A DNA stretch of 64,000 bases from CAYPPG01 sp964412555 (GCA_964412555.1 CAYPPG010000002.1:1-64000), one strand, 5' to 3'; positions 1 through 8,646 are shown, counted from the stretch's first letter. Made by a program: numbers and translations. The notes: generated by a model from the sequence alone, not told the origin.

Positions 1-2
1 GG

Positions 3-50
3 GTGGAGTTTTTGCAAAGCGGGGTAGTGCGGTATGAAGTGGAGGAATGA
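3..50 (+). CDS. possible C-terminal end of an upstream gene
   Basis: The third forward frame is open from the window edge and ends in TGA at 48-50. It reads as a plausible short protein tail (VEFLQSGVVRYEVEE). The other two forward frames stop earlier. Only 15 codons are visible, so the product cannot be recognised and the frame could be open by chance. Confidence 0.25.
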   Translation: MEFLQSGVVRYEVEE

Positions 51-64
51 GCGTTAAAAGCCGA

Positions 65-140
65 GTAAGGTGGGTTGAGCCGTGCGAAACCCACTTTCCC
101 GTATCTTCGTTGTGGGATTCATTTCATTCATCCCACCCTA
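65..140. repeat. intergenic double-hairpin repeat
   Basis: Two consecutive inverted repeats: GTGGGTT (70-76) with AACCCAC (88-94), then GTGGGAT (112-118) with ATCCCAC (130-136). Words of this kind (GGGTTGAGC...GCGAAACCC) recur between genes in many bacterial genomes. No protein is encoded. The function is unknown; a transcript-end or mobile hairpin role would be inference. Confidence 0.6.
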
Positions 141-156
141 CTGGGCTGTCTTTTGA

Positions 157-2781
157 TTATGTGTTTTTCTGTTCGAGGTAGCAGATCACTTTTTGTGAAA
201 AGGCGTTTGCATTCATGCGTATCGAGAGGATGTTTTTTAAGTCTGTGATATCGATGACTCGTACTGCTTGTGCGTGAGTTTCTGCGCTGGGGATTAATTT
301 CGATAGTTGATTCGGGGCTAACTCGAGGGATTGCGTATTGAGGGAGTGTCCTTCTTTGCCGGGGAAAAGGGCGAAGTATAGGATTTCCAATTCGACCAGG
401 TTGCTAAAGAAATGTGTGCCCAGCGATACGTCCGGAACCAAATTTTCCCGCATGGCCACCACTTCACAAAGGATGGAGACCGAGTTGATTTCGGCAAACG
501 AGACGGGAACGCCGAGGGAAGGGGTTGTGGTTCCCCAGCGGCCGGGGCCGATCAGCATGGTGGTTTGCGGGGGATGGTCTTCTTTCAGGCGGGTGAGGCG
601 GCCAATCAGGCGGGCGATGGAATAGCGATCGTTGAGCGGAAGTTGACCGTATACGGAGGGAACGACGTAGATGATACGATCGATGGCGGCGACGCGGCTG
701 TGGCCGATTACAGCGCCGTGTGATTCGAGGAGAATCGCGTCTTGATCCAAATCTGCCGGGGGAGGCTTGATGACGGTATCCCCTTTGTATTGAAAAGGAC
801 GGCACTGCAGTAAATTGATTTTGTAGGATTCCAGACCGGTGAAAATGGTTGTGAACTCGATGTCCACAGGATGTTCGTAGGCATCTTGGAGAGTACGGAG
901 CATTTTCCGCATATCTTCAATGAATGATGACTGCTCGAAAATTTGGTGAAAAGAGAGAGTACGGGGCGGGGGACCGCTTGAGGCCAATCCCCGTGACAAA
1001 TTGGAAAATTCTTCGTCCATGGAATAGAAATAATGAGCGGGTAGTGAATCGCTTTTTTGAAGAACTTCGGAAAACATGTGGGTTGTCAATTCGTTGATTT
1101 CCAAATCGAGGAGATCGACTTTCCGCTGCGTATAGCGGCGGATTTCTTGGGCGTTGTTTTCCGGGCGCAGGGTCGGCGCGTTCAGAGGAACCAGCCGGGT
1201 GAAATCGTCGCTGCTTCGTTCCACGGCGCGGGTGCCCAATCCGAAGACGACTCGGATGACGCCGGCGTTCGCATCGATCGATTCGCTCCAGGCGAAGGGG
1301 TTGAACGAAATTCCGACTCCGGCCATCTGCGGGTAAAAGTACATGCCGTATTTAGCGCCGGACACGCGCTGAATAAGGAGTGCCATTTGTTCATCGATGT
1401 CCAGGATTCCCCGTTTGGCGCGATAGGTGAGTGCTTCTTCGCTCATGCTGCTTGCGTAGATCGTGCGGACCGCGTCGAGAAATTTCTCGAGCCGTTCTTC
1501 GCGCGAGCCTTGATTGACACAGAACACACTTTCGTATTTTCCGGCGAAGGTGTTTCCAAAGGTGTCTTCGAGCAAACTGCTCGAGCGGACGATGATGGGA
1601 GATTGGCCGAAATAATCGAGCATGTCGGAGAAGCGTTTGATGATATAATCGGGGAATTTCCCGTTGAGGATGCGTTGCCGGGCTTCCGCATTGTCGTCGA
1701 GGAAGGTTTCCGGGTCTTTCTGTTTTTTTCGCAGCCACCAGCAGTCGTTGACGACGAGGAAGGTATAAAACACATCGGAGCCGACATAAAACGAGTCGTG
1801 TACTTCAAGAATCTCATTCCAACGCGAATTGTGTTGAAGTAAAATCGCCCGGGCCAGAATCATGCCGACGGCTTTGCCGCCGATGAATCCGGTTCCGTTC
1901 ATACGTTTGCGGATTTCAAGAATGTCGTTGAGTGTTAAATATCGTTTCGCCAGGCGCAAGACGCGTTCATCGCGGGAGAACATCATTTGTAGCAATCGTT
2001 CGAACTGCACGGCGATCGTATTTTTCGAACATTCTTCTCTGCGATGCGCTTCCAACATTTCTTCGGCTTGCAGAAACATGCGGTTCCAGACGCCCATTTG
2101 ATAGCTGGCGGTTTCCAAGACGGTTTGGGAGGTGGAGGTGAGTACTTCCGCGATTTGATGACTATGCGTCACCGGAAGGAAACGGTCATCTTCCCATTTG
2201 TGAAGCATGTAAATCGTGGGTGAAAATCGGCCGTACACTTTCAGTGGATGCACATAGATGTTTTCTTGATAGCGATAGACATCAAGCAGCAGTTGTGTCG
2301 TTTCCGTAATCGGGGACGCTGCATGAAAGGAATGGGAATTCCGCAATACGGCGAAATAGGCGATGGCTCCCAGTTTTAGAAGATAGGGGCAGGTCAACAC
2401 GAAAAAATTGCCGACCATCCGGTCGCTGTAACAATCGAGCGCCAGTTCGGACAAGGAATCAAACACGTAAAAGCCGCCTTGTCCGTTTTGTTCGATGATT
2501 TCATGGATTGTCGTGATGAATGCCTCGAATCCTTGATCCGGAGAGAGGTGATGAATTTCAGCGCCTACTTTTTCCGGGATCAGCGGATGATGGCGTGCAA
2601 ATCGAAAATAAATCAATTTGTCGTTATTTTTGAGGGCATTTTCATAAAACGGGTTGACGAATTCCTGATACTCATCGATGGAATCGACTTGCCAGACGAC
2701 ATTGTCGCCCGTCTGCAATCCTTGTAAAACCTCATCCAAGCCGGGTAAGCCGGTACTCAAGGAATTTTCCTGTGAAGACAT
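157..2781 (-). CDS. PEP/pyruvate-binding domain protein with KaiC-like N-terminus
   Basis: 874 residues. The C-terminal two thirds carry a PEP synthase/pyruvate phosphate dikinase-type nucleotide-binding domain: RSSSLLEDTFGNTFAGKYES near residue 400 matches the family's VRSSxxxED...FAGxxE signature. A later GPGRWGTTTPSLGVP motif belongs to a long-form family of PEP/pyruvate-binding proteins. I see no swivelling phosphohistidine domain and no PEP-binding TIM barrel, so full PEP synthase activity is doubtful. The first ~200 residues begin like KaiC/RecA proteins (TGLPGLDEVLQGLQTGD) but lack a Walker A GKT/S. The start has a good Shine-Dalgarno (AAGGATG) 5-6 bases upstream. It is probably a stand-alone transcript, since nrpR ends 117 bases upstream on the same strand. 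Role: ATP-grasp phosphotransfer or sensing; the substrate is unknown. Confidence 0.75.
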   Translation of the reverse strand: MSSQENSLSTGLPGLDEVLQGLQTGDNVVWQVDSIDEYQEFVNPFYENALKNNDKLIYFRFARHHPLIPEKVGAEIHHLSPDQGFEAFITTIHEIIEQNGQGGFYVFDSLSELALDCYSDRMVGNFFVLTCPYLLKLGAIAYFAVLRNSHSFHAASPITETTQLLLDVYRYQENIYVHPLKVYGRFSPTIYMLHKWEDDRFLPVTHSHQIAEVLTSTSQTVLETASYQMGVWNRMFLQAEEMLEAHRREECSKNTIAVQFERLLQMMFSRDERVLRLAKRYLTLNDILEIRKRMNGTGFIGGKAVGMILARAILLQHNSRWNEILEVHDSFYVGSDVFYTFLVVNDCWWLRKKQKDPETFLDDNAEARQRILNGKFPDYIIKRFSDMLDYFGQSPIIVRSSSLLEDTFGNTFAGKYESVFCVNQGSREERLEKFLDAVRTIYASSMSEEALTYRAKRGILDIDEQMALLIQRVSGAKYGMYFYPQMAGVGISFNPFAWSESIDANAGVIRVVFGLGTRAVERSSDDFTRLVPLNAPTLRPENNAQEIRRYTQRKVDLLDLEINELTTHMFSEVLQKSDSLPAHYFYSMDEEFSNLSRGLASSGPPPRTLSFHQIFEQSSFIEDMRKMLRTLQDAYEHPVDIEFTTIFTGLESYKINLLQCRPFQYKGDTVIKPPPADLDQDAILLESHGAVIGHSRVAAIDRIIYVVPSVYGQLPLNDRYSIARLIGRLTRLKEDHPPQTTMLIGPGRWGTTTPSLGVPVSFAEINSVSILCEVVAMRENLVPDVSLGTHFFSNLVELEILYFALFPGKEGHSLNTQSLELAPNQLSKLIPSAETHAQAVRVIDITDLKNILSIRMNANAFSQKVICYLEQKNT

Positions 2782-2843
2782 TGTTCATCCTTTGTGATGC
2801 AGAGGCAAAAAAGTGTGATATTTTTGATAAAAGCAGCATAATG

Positions 2844-2876
2844 ATGTGCAGACAGGATGTCCGCACCACAATTTTT
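2844..2876. repeat. short hairpin repeat (TGTGGTGC family)
   Basis: An inverted repeat GTGCAGACA/TGTCCGCAC (2845-2865, one mismatch, 3-base loop) followed by ACCACAA. The same words occur at 27810-27868 and 63289-63345, so this is one of at least three copies of an interspersed intergenic element. Lying just downstream of nrpR it could help end that transcript, but no T-run follows on the minus strand. Confidence 0.5.
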
Positions 2877-2898
2877 GACTTTTTTGCTGTTGCATCCT

Positions 2899-3936
2899 TT
2901 ATAGTGATTGATGGAAATCATCCTGCTCGATTTGATGAGCCATTTCTTTATAATGAATCAATTTTTCGAATTCGATCAATGTGCTGAGAGCAAAATTTTG
3001 TGTCGGGATGCCGGCTTCTTCGATGGCGGCTGTCGGATTCAATCCGCCCGTGACGATCATGCCGGTTCGTCCTTCTTCAATGGGAAATTCCAGGATCGAT
3101 TGATTTGGTTTTCCAAGCAAGAGTATCCCACCCAACCCGATTTCTTCAAGTTGATCACGAATTCTCTTGGTTTCCGCCAGAGAAGCCGTCGGGATTTCGC
3201 GGAGACTGGCTCCGATGCTGCCATGGCCGGTTCGTGCGACATTTCGAACACTAGTCAGGCCGCCTTTGATGAAGATTTCGAGAGGATCGAGAGATGTGCC
3301 GTTGTAATAAATGACATCGGTAAAGCGAACGGGAGTCCGGTCGTTGATTTCGAGCACTCCGCCGAAGCAGGAGACTGCCGGGATGCGGGCGGTGAGTAAA
3401 ATGCCGTTGATCGTAACGCTGCAGACCGTTCCGATTCCGATTTTGCCTGGGGGGACATAGAAACTCCCGAGGCGTTCACCGCCACGGGCAAATGCGACGA
3501 ATTGTCCCATACCCATGCCGGCGTCGAACACGCGGATCATTTCCCGGACAGCCGGTGTCAAATTGATGGCGTCGATGGTGGTCAGATTGAGAACGATCAA
3601 TCCTTTTCGTGTTACAGGATCAAAGGTGGTTTTGCATGCGAGTTCATCCACTTTGGAGGCCATAAAGCCGACACGGTCGGAGACGAGGGCGTTATGGATT
3701 TCTTCATATCCCTTTTCAGTGATAGTACGTCCACCGTCCCGGCCTCTGCGGGCAGGGGTGACCAGGCCGTCGTGTTCCATTTCTTGGAGATAGAGACGAA
3801 TGGTTCGGCCGCTTAATTCGTATCCGAATGCTTCCAATTCTTCTGCAATGGCGGCGCTTCCAATTGGTTCCGTCGCATCCCGTAAAATTCTGAGAATGGC
3901 TACTTTTTGTTTTGGATTTATCTCTTTCAATGTCAA
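2899..3936 (-). CDS. nrpR: NrpR-type nitrogen regulator
   Basis: 345 residues. An N-terminal winged-helix segment (about 8-75, RNase R/NrpR type, with GRTIRLYLQEMEHDGLV) is followed by one NrpR regulatory domain (DUF128, about 85-330, with KGLIVLNLTTIDA and GGLNPTAAIEEAGI). In methanogens NrpR represses nitrogen-assimilation genes and is released by 2-oxoglutarate; some forms carry two regulatory domains, this one carries one. The gene is divergent from gdhA across a 450-base spacer holding a strong promoter and several inverted repeats, which makes gdhA the obvious target and 2-oxoglutarate the likely effector (inference). Autoregulation from the same spacer is possible. Family assignment is firm; target and ligand are inferred from context. 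Confidence 0.85.
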   Translation of the reverse strand: MTLKEINPKQKVAILRILRDATEPIGSAAIAEELEAFGYELSGRTIRLYLQEMEHDGLVTPARRGRDGGRTITEKGYEEIHNALVSDRVGFMASKVDELACKTTFDPVTRKGLIVLNLTTIDAINLTPAVREMIRVFDAGMGMGQFVAFARGGERLGSFYVPPGKIGIGTVCSVTINGILLTARIPAVSCFGGVLEINDRTPVRFTDVIYYNGTSLDPLEIFIKGGLTSVRNVARTGHGSIGASLREIPTASLAETKRIRDQLEEIGLGGILLLGKPNQSILEFPIEEGRTGMIVTGGLNPTAAIEEAGIPTQNFALSTLIEFEKLIHYKEMAHQIEQDDFHQSL

Positions 3937-4047
3937 TCCTCTGGTGAAAGACTCATAATTGCTTTAAATTACCATTATTTTACCCCACAATCAAGTGAGT
4001 TAATGGAAATATATGCATAATATAGTTGTTTATTTCTTGTTTTTCTC

Positions 4048-4068
4048 TATTCACCGAAGGAGTGAATA
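4048..4068. promoter_or_regulatory. inverted repeat in nrpR-gdhA spacer
   Basis: A perfect 7-base inverted repeat TATTCAC-N7-GTGAATA lies 110 bases upstream of nrpR and 170 bases upstream of the gdhA promoter. Size and symmetry suit a dimeric winged-helix regulator. A second perfect but AT-only pair, ATAAATA-N3-TATTTAT, is at 4139-4155. Binding partners are unknown; NrpR itself is a candidate. Confidence 0.4.
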
Positions 4069-4218
4069 AAACCGATACAGAGAAGTATATCATTTACCAT
4101 CAATATATGCTGCCGATCAGAATTGATTATAAATCCATATAAATAAGGTATTTATGCTGATCTTCGCTGAGTAGGATGAAAAAAAATCAAAAAAAAGGCT
4201 TCATTTTGAATTTTCAGC

Positions 4219-4247
4219 TTGACAATCCTATTGCCTGCTTTTATTAT
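4219..4247 (+). promoter_or_regulatory. sigma-70 promoter of gdhA
   Basis: TTGACA (4219-4224), exactly 17 bases, then TATTAT (4242-4247). This is a near-consensus housekeeping promoter. The start would fall near 4254, giving a leader of about 130 bases before gdhA. The only downstream gene in this orientation is gdhA, so assignment is straightforward. Confidence 0.7.
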
Positions 4248-4248
4248 T

Positions 4249-4262
4249 GGAAGCGCATTGCC
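4249..4262. promoter_or_regulatory. candidate NrpR operator over the gdhA start site
   Basis: GGAA-N6-TGCC sits directly after the -10 box. The operator known for Methanococcus NrpR is GGAA-N6-TTCC, so this is one base off. Its position over the predicted transcription start would suit repression. The match is short and could be chance; it gains weight only from the neighbouring nrpR gene. Confidence 0.3.
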
Positions 4263-4386
4263 ATTAAAATTTGGCTGTATATTGCCATATATTATAGAAT
4301 AGTACACCGGGTTCAATCAACGTACTGGACGTTGGTTCAAAATAAATACAGGCTTACAGCCGAGAAAAGATAAAGGAGAGAAATTC

Positions 4387-5727
4387 ATGTCGTACATCAC
4401 TGAAGTCTTAGATTTAGTAGAGAAGAGAAATCCGGGAGAGTTGGAATTTCATCAGGCGGTCAAGGAAGTGCTGGAATCCTTGGAGCCGGCGATTGAACGT
4501 CATCCGAAATACCGGGATAACAAAATTTTGGAGCGAATCACCGAGCCGGAACGTGTATTGATGTTCCGAGTGCCCTGGATTGACGATCAGGGAAAGGTGC
4601 AGGTCAATCGCGGTTTCCGGATCGAGTTCAACAGTGCAATTGGTCCCTATAAAGGCGGGCTCCGATTTCACCCGACGGTTTATTTGGGCATTCTGAAATT
4701 CCTGGCTTTCGAACAGATTTTTAAAAATTCACTGACGACATTAATGATGGGTGGTGGTAAAGGTGGATCCGATTTCGATCCTAAAGGCAAATCCGATAAT
4801 GAAGTGATGCGCTTCTGCCAATCTTTCATGACGGAATTGTGCCGCCATATCGGCGCCGCTACGGATGTTCCCGCCGGGGATATCGGAGTGGGCGGCCGTG
4901 AAATCGGTTTCATGTTCGGGCAATACAAACGTCTTCGTAATGAATTTACCGGCGTATTGACAGGCAAAGGCTTGAATTGGGGTGGTTCGCTGATCCGGCC
5001 GGAAGCGACCGGGTACGGTGCTACGTACTTCGCGCAGGAGATGCTCGGTACTCGCAATGACTCGCTCGAAGGCAAAACCTGTGCTGTTTCCGGTTCGGGA
5101 AACGTAGCGCAATATACGATTGAAAAAGTGAATGAACTCGGCGGCAAGTGTGTCTCCATTTCCGATTCTAACGGGACGGTCCATGATCCAAACGGCATCG
5201 ATGCGGAAAAACTTGCTTTTATCATGGATCTGAAAAATGTCCGGCGCGGCCGGGTTAAAGAGTATGCGGAAAAATTCGCGGGGTCGGAATACAAAGAAGG
5301 TGCTCGTCCGTGGGATATTCCCTGCCAATGCGCGTTCCCGAGTGCAACTCAGAACGAAATCAGCGAAGAAGACGCGAAGACTCTGGTGAAAAACGGGTGC
5401 TTTGTGATCAGCGAAGGGGCGAACATGCCCTCCGAACCGGCAGCAGTCGATTGCTTCCTCGAAAGCAAGATTCTTTATGGTCCGGGTAAGGCGGCCAATG
5501 CCGGCGGGGTGGCGGTTTCCGGATTGGAAATGGCGCAAAACTCTCAGTTCCTTTCGTGGACACGCGACGAAGTGGATCAGCGATTGCAGCTGATTATGAG
5601 GAGCATTCATGAAAATTCACGGCGGACTGCTGAAGAATACGGTATGGAAGGAAATTATGTTGCCGGCGCCAATATTGCCGGGTTCCTGAAAGTCGCCGAC
5701 GCGATGTTGGATCAAGGTGTCGTATAA
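4387..5727 (+). CDS. gdhA: glutamate dehydrogenase, hexameric NADP type
   Basis: 446 residues, the normal length of the small hexameric enzyme. It converts 2-oxoglutarate, ammonia and NADPH to glutamate in the cytoplasm. Visible signatures are YKGGLRFHPTVYLGILKFL, the MGGGKGGSDFDPKGKSD glycine-rich segment with the catalytic lysine, PAGDIGVGGREIGFM, and the Rossmann motif CAVSGSGNVAQY near residue 233. The start has AAGGAGAG 6-7 bases upstream. It is transcribed alone from a consensus promoter and ended by a strong hairpin. The divergent nrpR gene suggests control by nitrogen status. FHPTVYLGIL differs slightly from the usual FHPSVNLSIL but catalytic residues look intact. Confidence 0.95.
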   Translation: MSYITEVLDLVEKRNPGELEFHQAVKEVLESLEPAIERHPKYRDNKILERITEPERVLMFRVPWIDDQGKVQVNRGFRIEFNSAIGPYKGGLRFHPTVYLGILKFLAFEQIFKNSLTTLMMGGGKGGSDFDPKGKSDNEVMRFCQSFMTELCRHIGAATDVPAGDIGVGGREIGFMFGQYKRLRNEFTGVLTGKGLNWGGSLIRPEATGYGATYFAQEMLGTRNDSLEGKTCAVSGSGNVAQYTIEKVNELGGKCVSISDSNGTVHDPNGIDAEKLAFIMDLKNVRRGRVKEYAEKFAGSEYKEGARPWDIPCQCAFPSATQNEISEEDAKTLVKNGCFVISEGANMPSEPAAVDCFLESKILYGPGKAANAGGVAVSGLEMAQNSQFLSWTRDEVDQRLQLIMRSIHENSRRTAEEYGMEGNYVAGANIAGFLKVADAMLDQGVV

Positions 5728-5748
5728 ATATATTTTAAAGAAATAACT

Positions 5749-5779
5749 TTTAACAAGTGAAAAGCCTTTAACAAGTGAA
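5749..5779 (+). repeat. direct repeat after gdhA
   Basis: TTTAACAAGTGAA occurs twice with an 18-base period (5749-5761 and 5767-5779), between the gdhA stop and its terminator. It is too short to assign a role and may be a local duplication. Confidence 0.5.
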
Positions 5780-5792
5780 GGGATATATGCTG

Positions 5793-5823
5793 GGGCAGGT
5801 CTTTGGATCTGCCCACTTTTTTT
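5793..5823 (+). terminator. rho-independent terminator of gdhA
   Basis: A 9-base-pair stem (GGGCAGGTC with GATCTGCCC, one G-U pair) and a four-base TTTG loop are followed by a run of eight T. It ends gdhA transcription just where the convergent hemD gene stops. On the minus strand the hairpin lacks a T-run, so it serves gdhA only. Confidence 0.85.
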
Positions 5824-6590
5824 TATTCGTTCTTACCCATTGCGTGTAATAATCCGTGGAGTGTATGTTCTTGGGCTTCGGTATGAGGCTCGATGCCGTA
5901 TTCCCGGAGTGTTGCGCTGGTCGAAGGGCCGATCGATGCGGCCTTTACTCCTTCCCGTGCTTCCGGTTCGTGTTGCAGGCAATTGAAAAAATTGCGAACA
6001 GTGGAAGAACTTGTGAACAATACCCAGCCGATTTCTTTATATTTCAATTGTCGAATTATTTCTTGCGGTAATTCCGTCACGGCTTCATTGCAGTAAGCAA
6101 CCACCTCGGTGACGAAACCGTTATTTTGACGCAGCCCTTCGGGGACTGTTCGGTGCGCAATGTTCGATAATGGTAGTAAAAACTGTTTTCCGGCGATGGA
6201 ATGAGAACAGCAAAATTCTTCCAGAAATTCCTTTCCTGTTGCTCGTGCCGCCGTAAAATCGGTGGAGAAATGGTGGGATTCGAGTTGCCGTTTGGTTTTG
6301 GGACCGATGACGGCTTTTTTTACCTTTTCCAGTTGGGTGATATCCATGGCCAGATCGTGAACTCGTTTTATGAAAAAACGAACGCTATTGGCACTGGTAA
6401 AGATGAGCCAGTCGAAAGTAGAGAGTTCACGGATTGCCGTGTCGAGCGGTTCGGTATCCGATGGAAGTTGAATGGAAATGACGGGGCAGGGGATCGGAAT
6501 TCCGCCGAATTCCCTGATTTGTGCAGCGGTTTCTTCTTGTTCTTCGGCATTGCGGCTGACTAGAATGCGTTTTCCTTGTAATGAAGTCAT
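5823..6590 (-). CDS. hemD: uroporphyrinogen-III synthase
   Basis: 255 residues from the chosen start. HemD closes and inverts ring D of hydroxymethylbilane to make uroporphyrinogen III in haem and corrin synthesis. The two-lobed family pattern is visible: an N-terminal GKRILVSRNAEEQEET segment, FDWLIFTSANSVRFF near residue 70, then WVLFTSSSTVRNFF and AASIGPSTSATLREYG in the C-terminal part. The ATG at 6590 overlaps the stop of the upstream membrane-protein gene (ATGA), so I prefer it to a start seven codons earlier inside that gene. No other haem gene is nearby, which is unusual because hemD often sits with hemC. Confidence 0.88.
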   Translation of the reverse strand: MTSLQGKRILVSRNAEEQEETAAQIREFGGIPIPCPVISIQLPSDTEPLDTAIRELSTFDWLIFTSANSVRFFIKRVHDLAMDITQLEKVKKAVIGPKTKRQLESHHFSTDFTAARATGKEFLEEFCCSHSIAGKQFLLPLSNIAHRTVPEGLRQNNGFVTEVVAYCNEAVTELPQEIIRQLKYKEIGWVLFTSSSTVRNFFNCLQHEPEAREGVKAASIGPSTSATLREYGIEPHTEAQEHTLHGLLHAMGKNE

Positions 6591-7612
6591 GATTTTTTCC
6601 TGAACGGCCAAAACTGTGTGTATGAACCCGAAAAGCGTTCACTGAGTATACATCCAAGTAATACATGGAGGGGGATTCCGAATTGGCTGAATAAATCCCA
6701 GTCGTGACGTCCCCAATCGGGATGCCAGATGGTTGTCCAAAACAGCCCGCAAAGGACGCAGAGTAAGAGGAATTTATCATAATCGGTTTGGATGTATTTT
6801 CGGAAGAAGAAGAGAAGCGGTAGTTCCAATGGAATTCCCAAGAAAGCGGCATGGCGGTGAAAATAGAAAAGAATTTCGAGATGCGCCCAAGAGAAAAAGG
6901 TGAAATGATGATTTTTCGCTGTTTTTTCGAAAAAAGGCACAAGCCTTTCGGTTCCGATGTCTGTTCCCAGCATGGTGAATCCGAGACATAAGATCACGAT
7001 CGTGCTTGTAAACGCGATGACGGGGATCAGAATTTCAAGCGGATTGATTTCCTTTTTTCGCCACACAAAATAGAGTATGGCTGGGGCGTAAAAAATGGCC
7101 AGCATATGCGATAGGCAGGCCAATAAATAGAAGGTTATCGAAAGCCATAACGATCCACGATTTTCTAAATTGTACTTAACCTGCAAGAAGCACAGCAACA
7201 GAAATGTGTTGACCCAGGCATAATTTTCCACATGGCCGGCGAAGACTAAAAACGAGCCGGCTAGGATATTGACAGCCAGGAAAATCGGGTCGCGTTTCAT
7301 GGTGAAAAGCGTCTGGATTGCGACGGCGCCCGCTAGTGAACTGCTGATTGCAATGGCGTTCCATCCGTTTATACCGAATGGATGTAGTATTGTATAGATG
7401 AAATTATGGATGACTACCGTCAGTATAGAACGATAATAGAATTGCCAACTGCCGGATTCTACCAAATTCGCCATAAACCACCCGTCGGCACCGACGGGAG
7501 TGAGAAAACGGAGAGAAAAAAGGACCACCGTTAGAAGGAGTGTGACTAGAATCCGAATTGGAATGGTTTTCAGCCAAGGTGGAAAACCGTTTGTTGCATC
7601 GTTCCACATCAT
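6587..7612 (-). CDS. multi-pass membrane protein, possible GT-C-like
   Basis: 341 residues with roughly nine to ten hydrophobic segments (first around 15-40). Loops hold charged aromatic motifs (GADGWFMANLVESG, GHVENYAWVN, HPDWGRHDWDLFSQFG). The early Asp-containing loop after the first helix and the aromatic loops resemble membrane glycosyltransferases of the GT-C fold, but I cannot name a family. The ATG at 7612 overlaps the stop of the galT-like gene (ATGA). A longer open frame extends upstream but only as an out-of-phase shadow of that gene. It is translationally coupled to both neighbours, so the three products are probably made together. Confidence 0.7.
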   Translation of the reverse strand: MMWNDATNGFPPWLKTIPIRILVTLLLTVVLFSLRFLTPVGADGWFMANLVESGSWQFYYRSILTVVIHNFIYTILHPFGINGWNAIAISSSLAGAVAIQTLFTMKRDPIFLAVNILAGSFLVFAGHVENYAWVNTFLLLCFLQVKYNLENRGSLWLSITFYLLACLSHMLAIFYAPAILYFVWRKKEINPLEILIPVIAFTSTIVILCLGFTMLGTDIGTERLVPFFEKTAKNHHFTFFSWAHLEILFYFHRHAAFLGIPLELPLLFFFRKYIQTDYDKFLLLCVLCGLFWTTIWHPDWGRHDWDLFSQFGIPLHVLLGCILSERFSGSYTQFWPFRKKS

Positions 7613-8646
7613 GTCCACGGTGTCGGCACTTCCAAGCCTCGCAAAAATTCGGCGGCGTTTTCCGGCTGGGTATGTTCCACAAACGTGCCGGTGCGCATAT
7701 ACCAATCGATGAATCCCGGCGGCATGGGGAGAAATTCGATATGCCAATGATAATCCTGATGGATGGTATGCAGATACCGTTTTCGGGGATCGAAGACGGG
7801 GGTGGTGTGGAGAGTCATGAGGACCGGCCAATCGGGAATCGCTTTTTCCAGGCGAATTGCGATATCGCGGATCATCTCAGCCAAGGAAGGAAGCAGTTCT
7901 TTGGAGGCATCACAGAAATCGTGAGAATGTCTGCGGGGGAACAGGTGGACTTCAAACGGATAACGGGAGGCGAAGGGGCAATAGCTGATAAATTCATTCG
8001 TCACGGTTACGAGTCGCTTTTCATCCGACAGTTCCTGACGGATCATATCGCAAAAGAGACAGCGTTCTTTGTAATTATAATATTCTTTGGCCGCATCCAG
8101 TTCGTTTTTGATGCCCAAGGGGATGATTGCACTGGCGATCAATTGCGAATGGGGATGGAGGGGACGGGCTCGGTTACCGCACGGCCATTCGCGGAAAGCG
8201 GAAAAAGCGCGCAACCTCATATCTTTGCGCAAATCCACGATTCGTTCTTGAATTGCCTGCAGAGTCAAAGCGTAGTGATGCGGACTGATCGTTGTGAGGG
8301 TATCTTCATGTTTTTCGCTTTCGATGATGATTTCATGAGCACCGACACCGCGCATCAAGTCATACATCCCTTCTCCTTCCCGGTCTTCAGCGCCTTCCAC
8401 CCGATAGAGAGCGAAGTGATTTGCGATGACGCGTACCGTTCGTTCTTTTCCGTCCGGTAAAGTGGTTTGAAGCCGCCAGATGACGGACGCACCGTATTTT
8501 TCCGGGTCACATAAAAGGTCGGGGGATTGAAGAGGCCGTTGATCCGGCGGAATGGCAAGCAGTTGCTCCCGCTCGGGTTGTCGAGTGACGAGGATCCAGC
8601 CTCCGTGATGTCCATCTCGGCGTAGTTGGGATTGCCAATTATCCAT
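7609..8646 (-). CDS. GalT-like hexose-1-phosphate nucleotidyltransferase
   Basis: 345 residues. It resembles galactose-1-phosphate uridylyltransferase and the related ADP-glucose phosphorylases, which transfer a nucleotide through a histidine of an HxH motif. That motif is seen as LHPHSQLIA with His164 and His166. A zinc-type CLFCDM pair and a second-half HLFPRRHSHDF segment also fit. The loop before HPH, usually GASLxHPHSQ, is here NRARPLHPHSQ, so substrate choice may differ from classical GalT. First gene of a three-gene coupled operon with the membrane protein and hemD. Substrate is not determined. Confidence 0.72.
   Translation of the reverse strand: MDNWQSQLRRDGHHGGWILVTRQPEREQLLAIPPDQRPLQSPDLLCDPEKYGASVIWRLQTTLPDGKERTVRVIANHFALYRVEGAEDREGEGMYDLMRGVGAHEIIIESEKHEDTLTTISPHHYALTLQAIQERIVDLRKDMRLRAFSAFREWPCGNRARPLHPHSQLIASAIIPLGIKNELDAAKEYYNYKERCLFCDMIRQELSDEKRLVTVTNEFISYCPFASRYPFEVHLFPRRHSHDFCDASKELLPSLAEMIRDIAIRLEKAIPDWPVLMTLHTTPVFDPRKRYLHTIHQDYHWHIEFLPMPPGFIDWYMRTGTFVEHTQPENAAEFLRGLEVPTPWT

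Noticed and set aside
1057..1842. 261-codon plus-strand frame opposite the PEP/pyruvate-binding gene
   Set aside because: Antisense shadow of a conserved coding region.
4274..4292. TTGGCTGTATATTGCC as a sigma-54 site before gdhA
   Set aside because: Spacing between GG and GC is nine, one short of the requirement.
4176..4373. 65-codon frame upstream of gdhA
   Set aside because: It spans the gdhA promoter and operator-like sites and has low-complexity lysine/asparagine content.
7558..8460. 300-codon plus-strand frame opposite the galT-like gene
   Set aside because: Antisense shadow of a gene with clear HPH and CxxC motifs.
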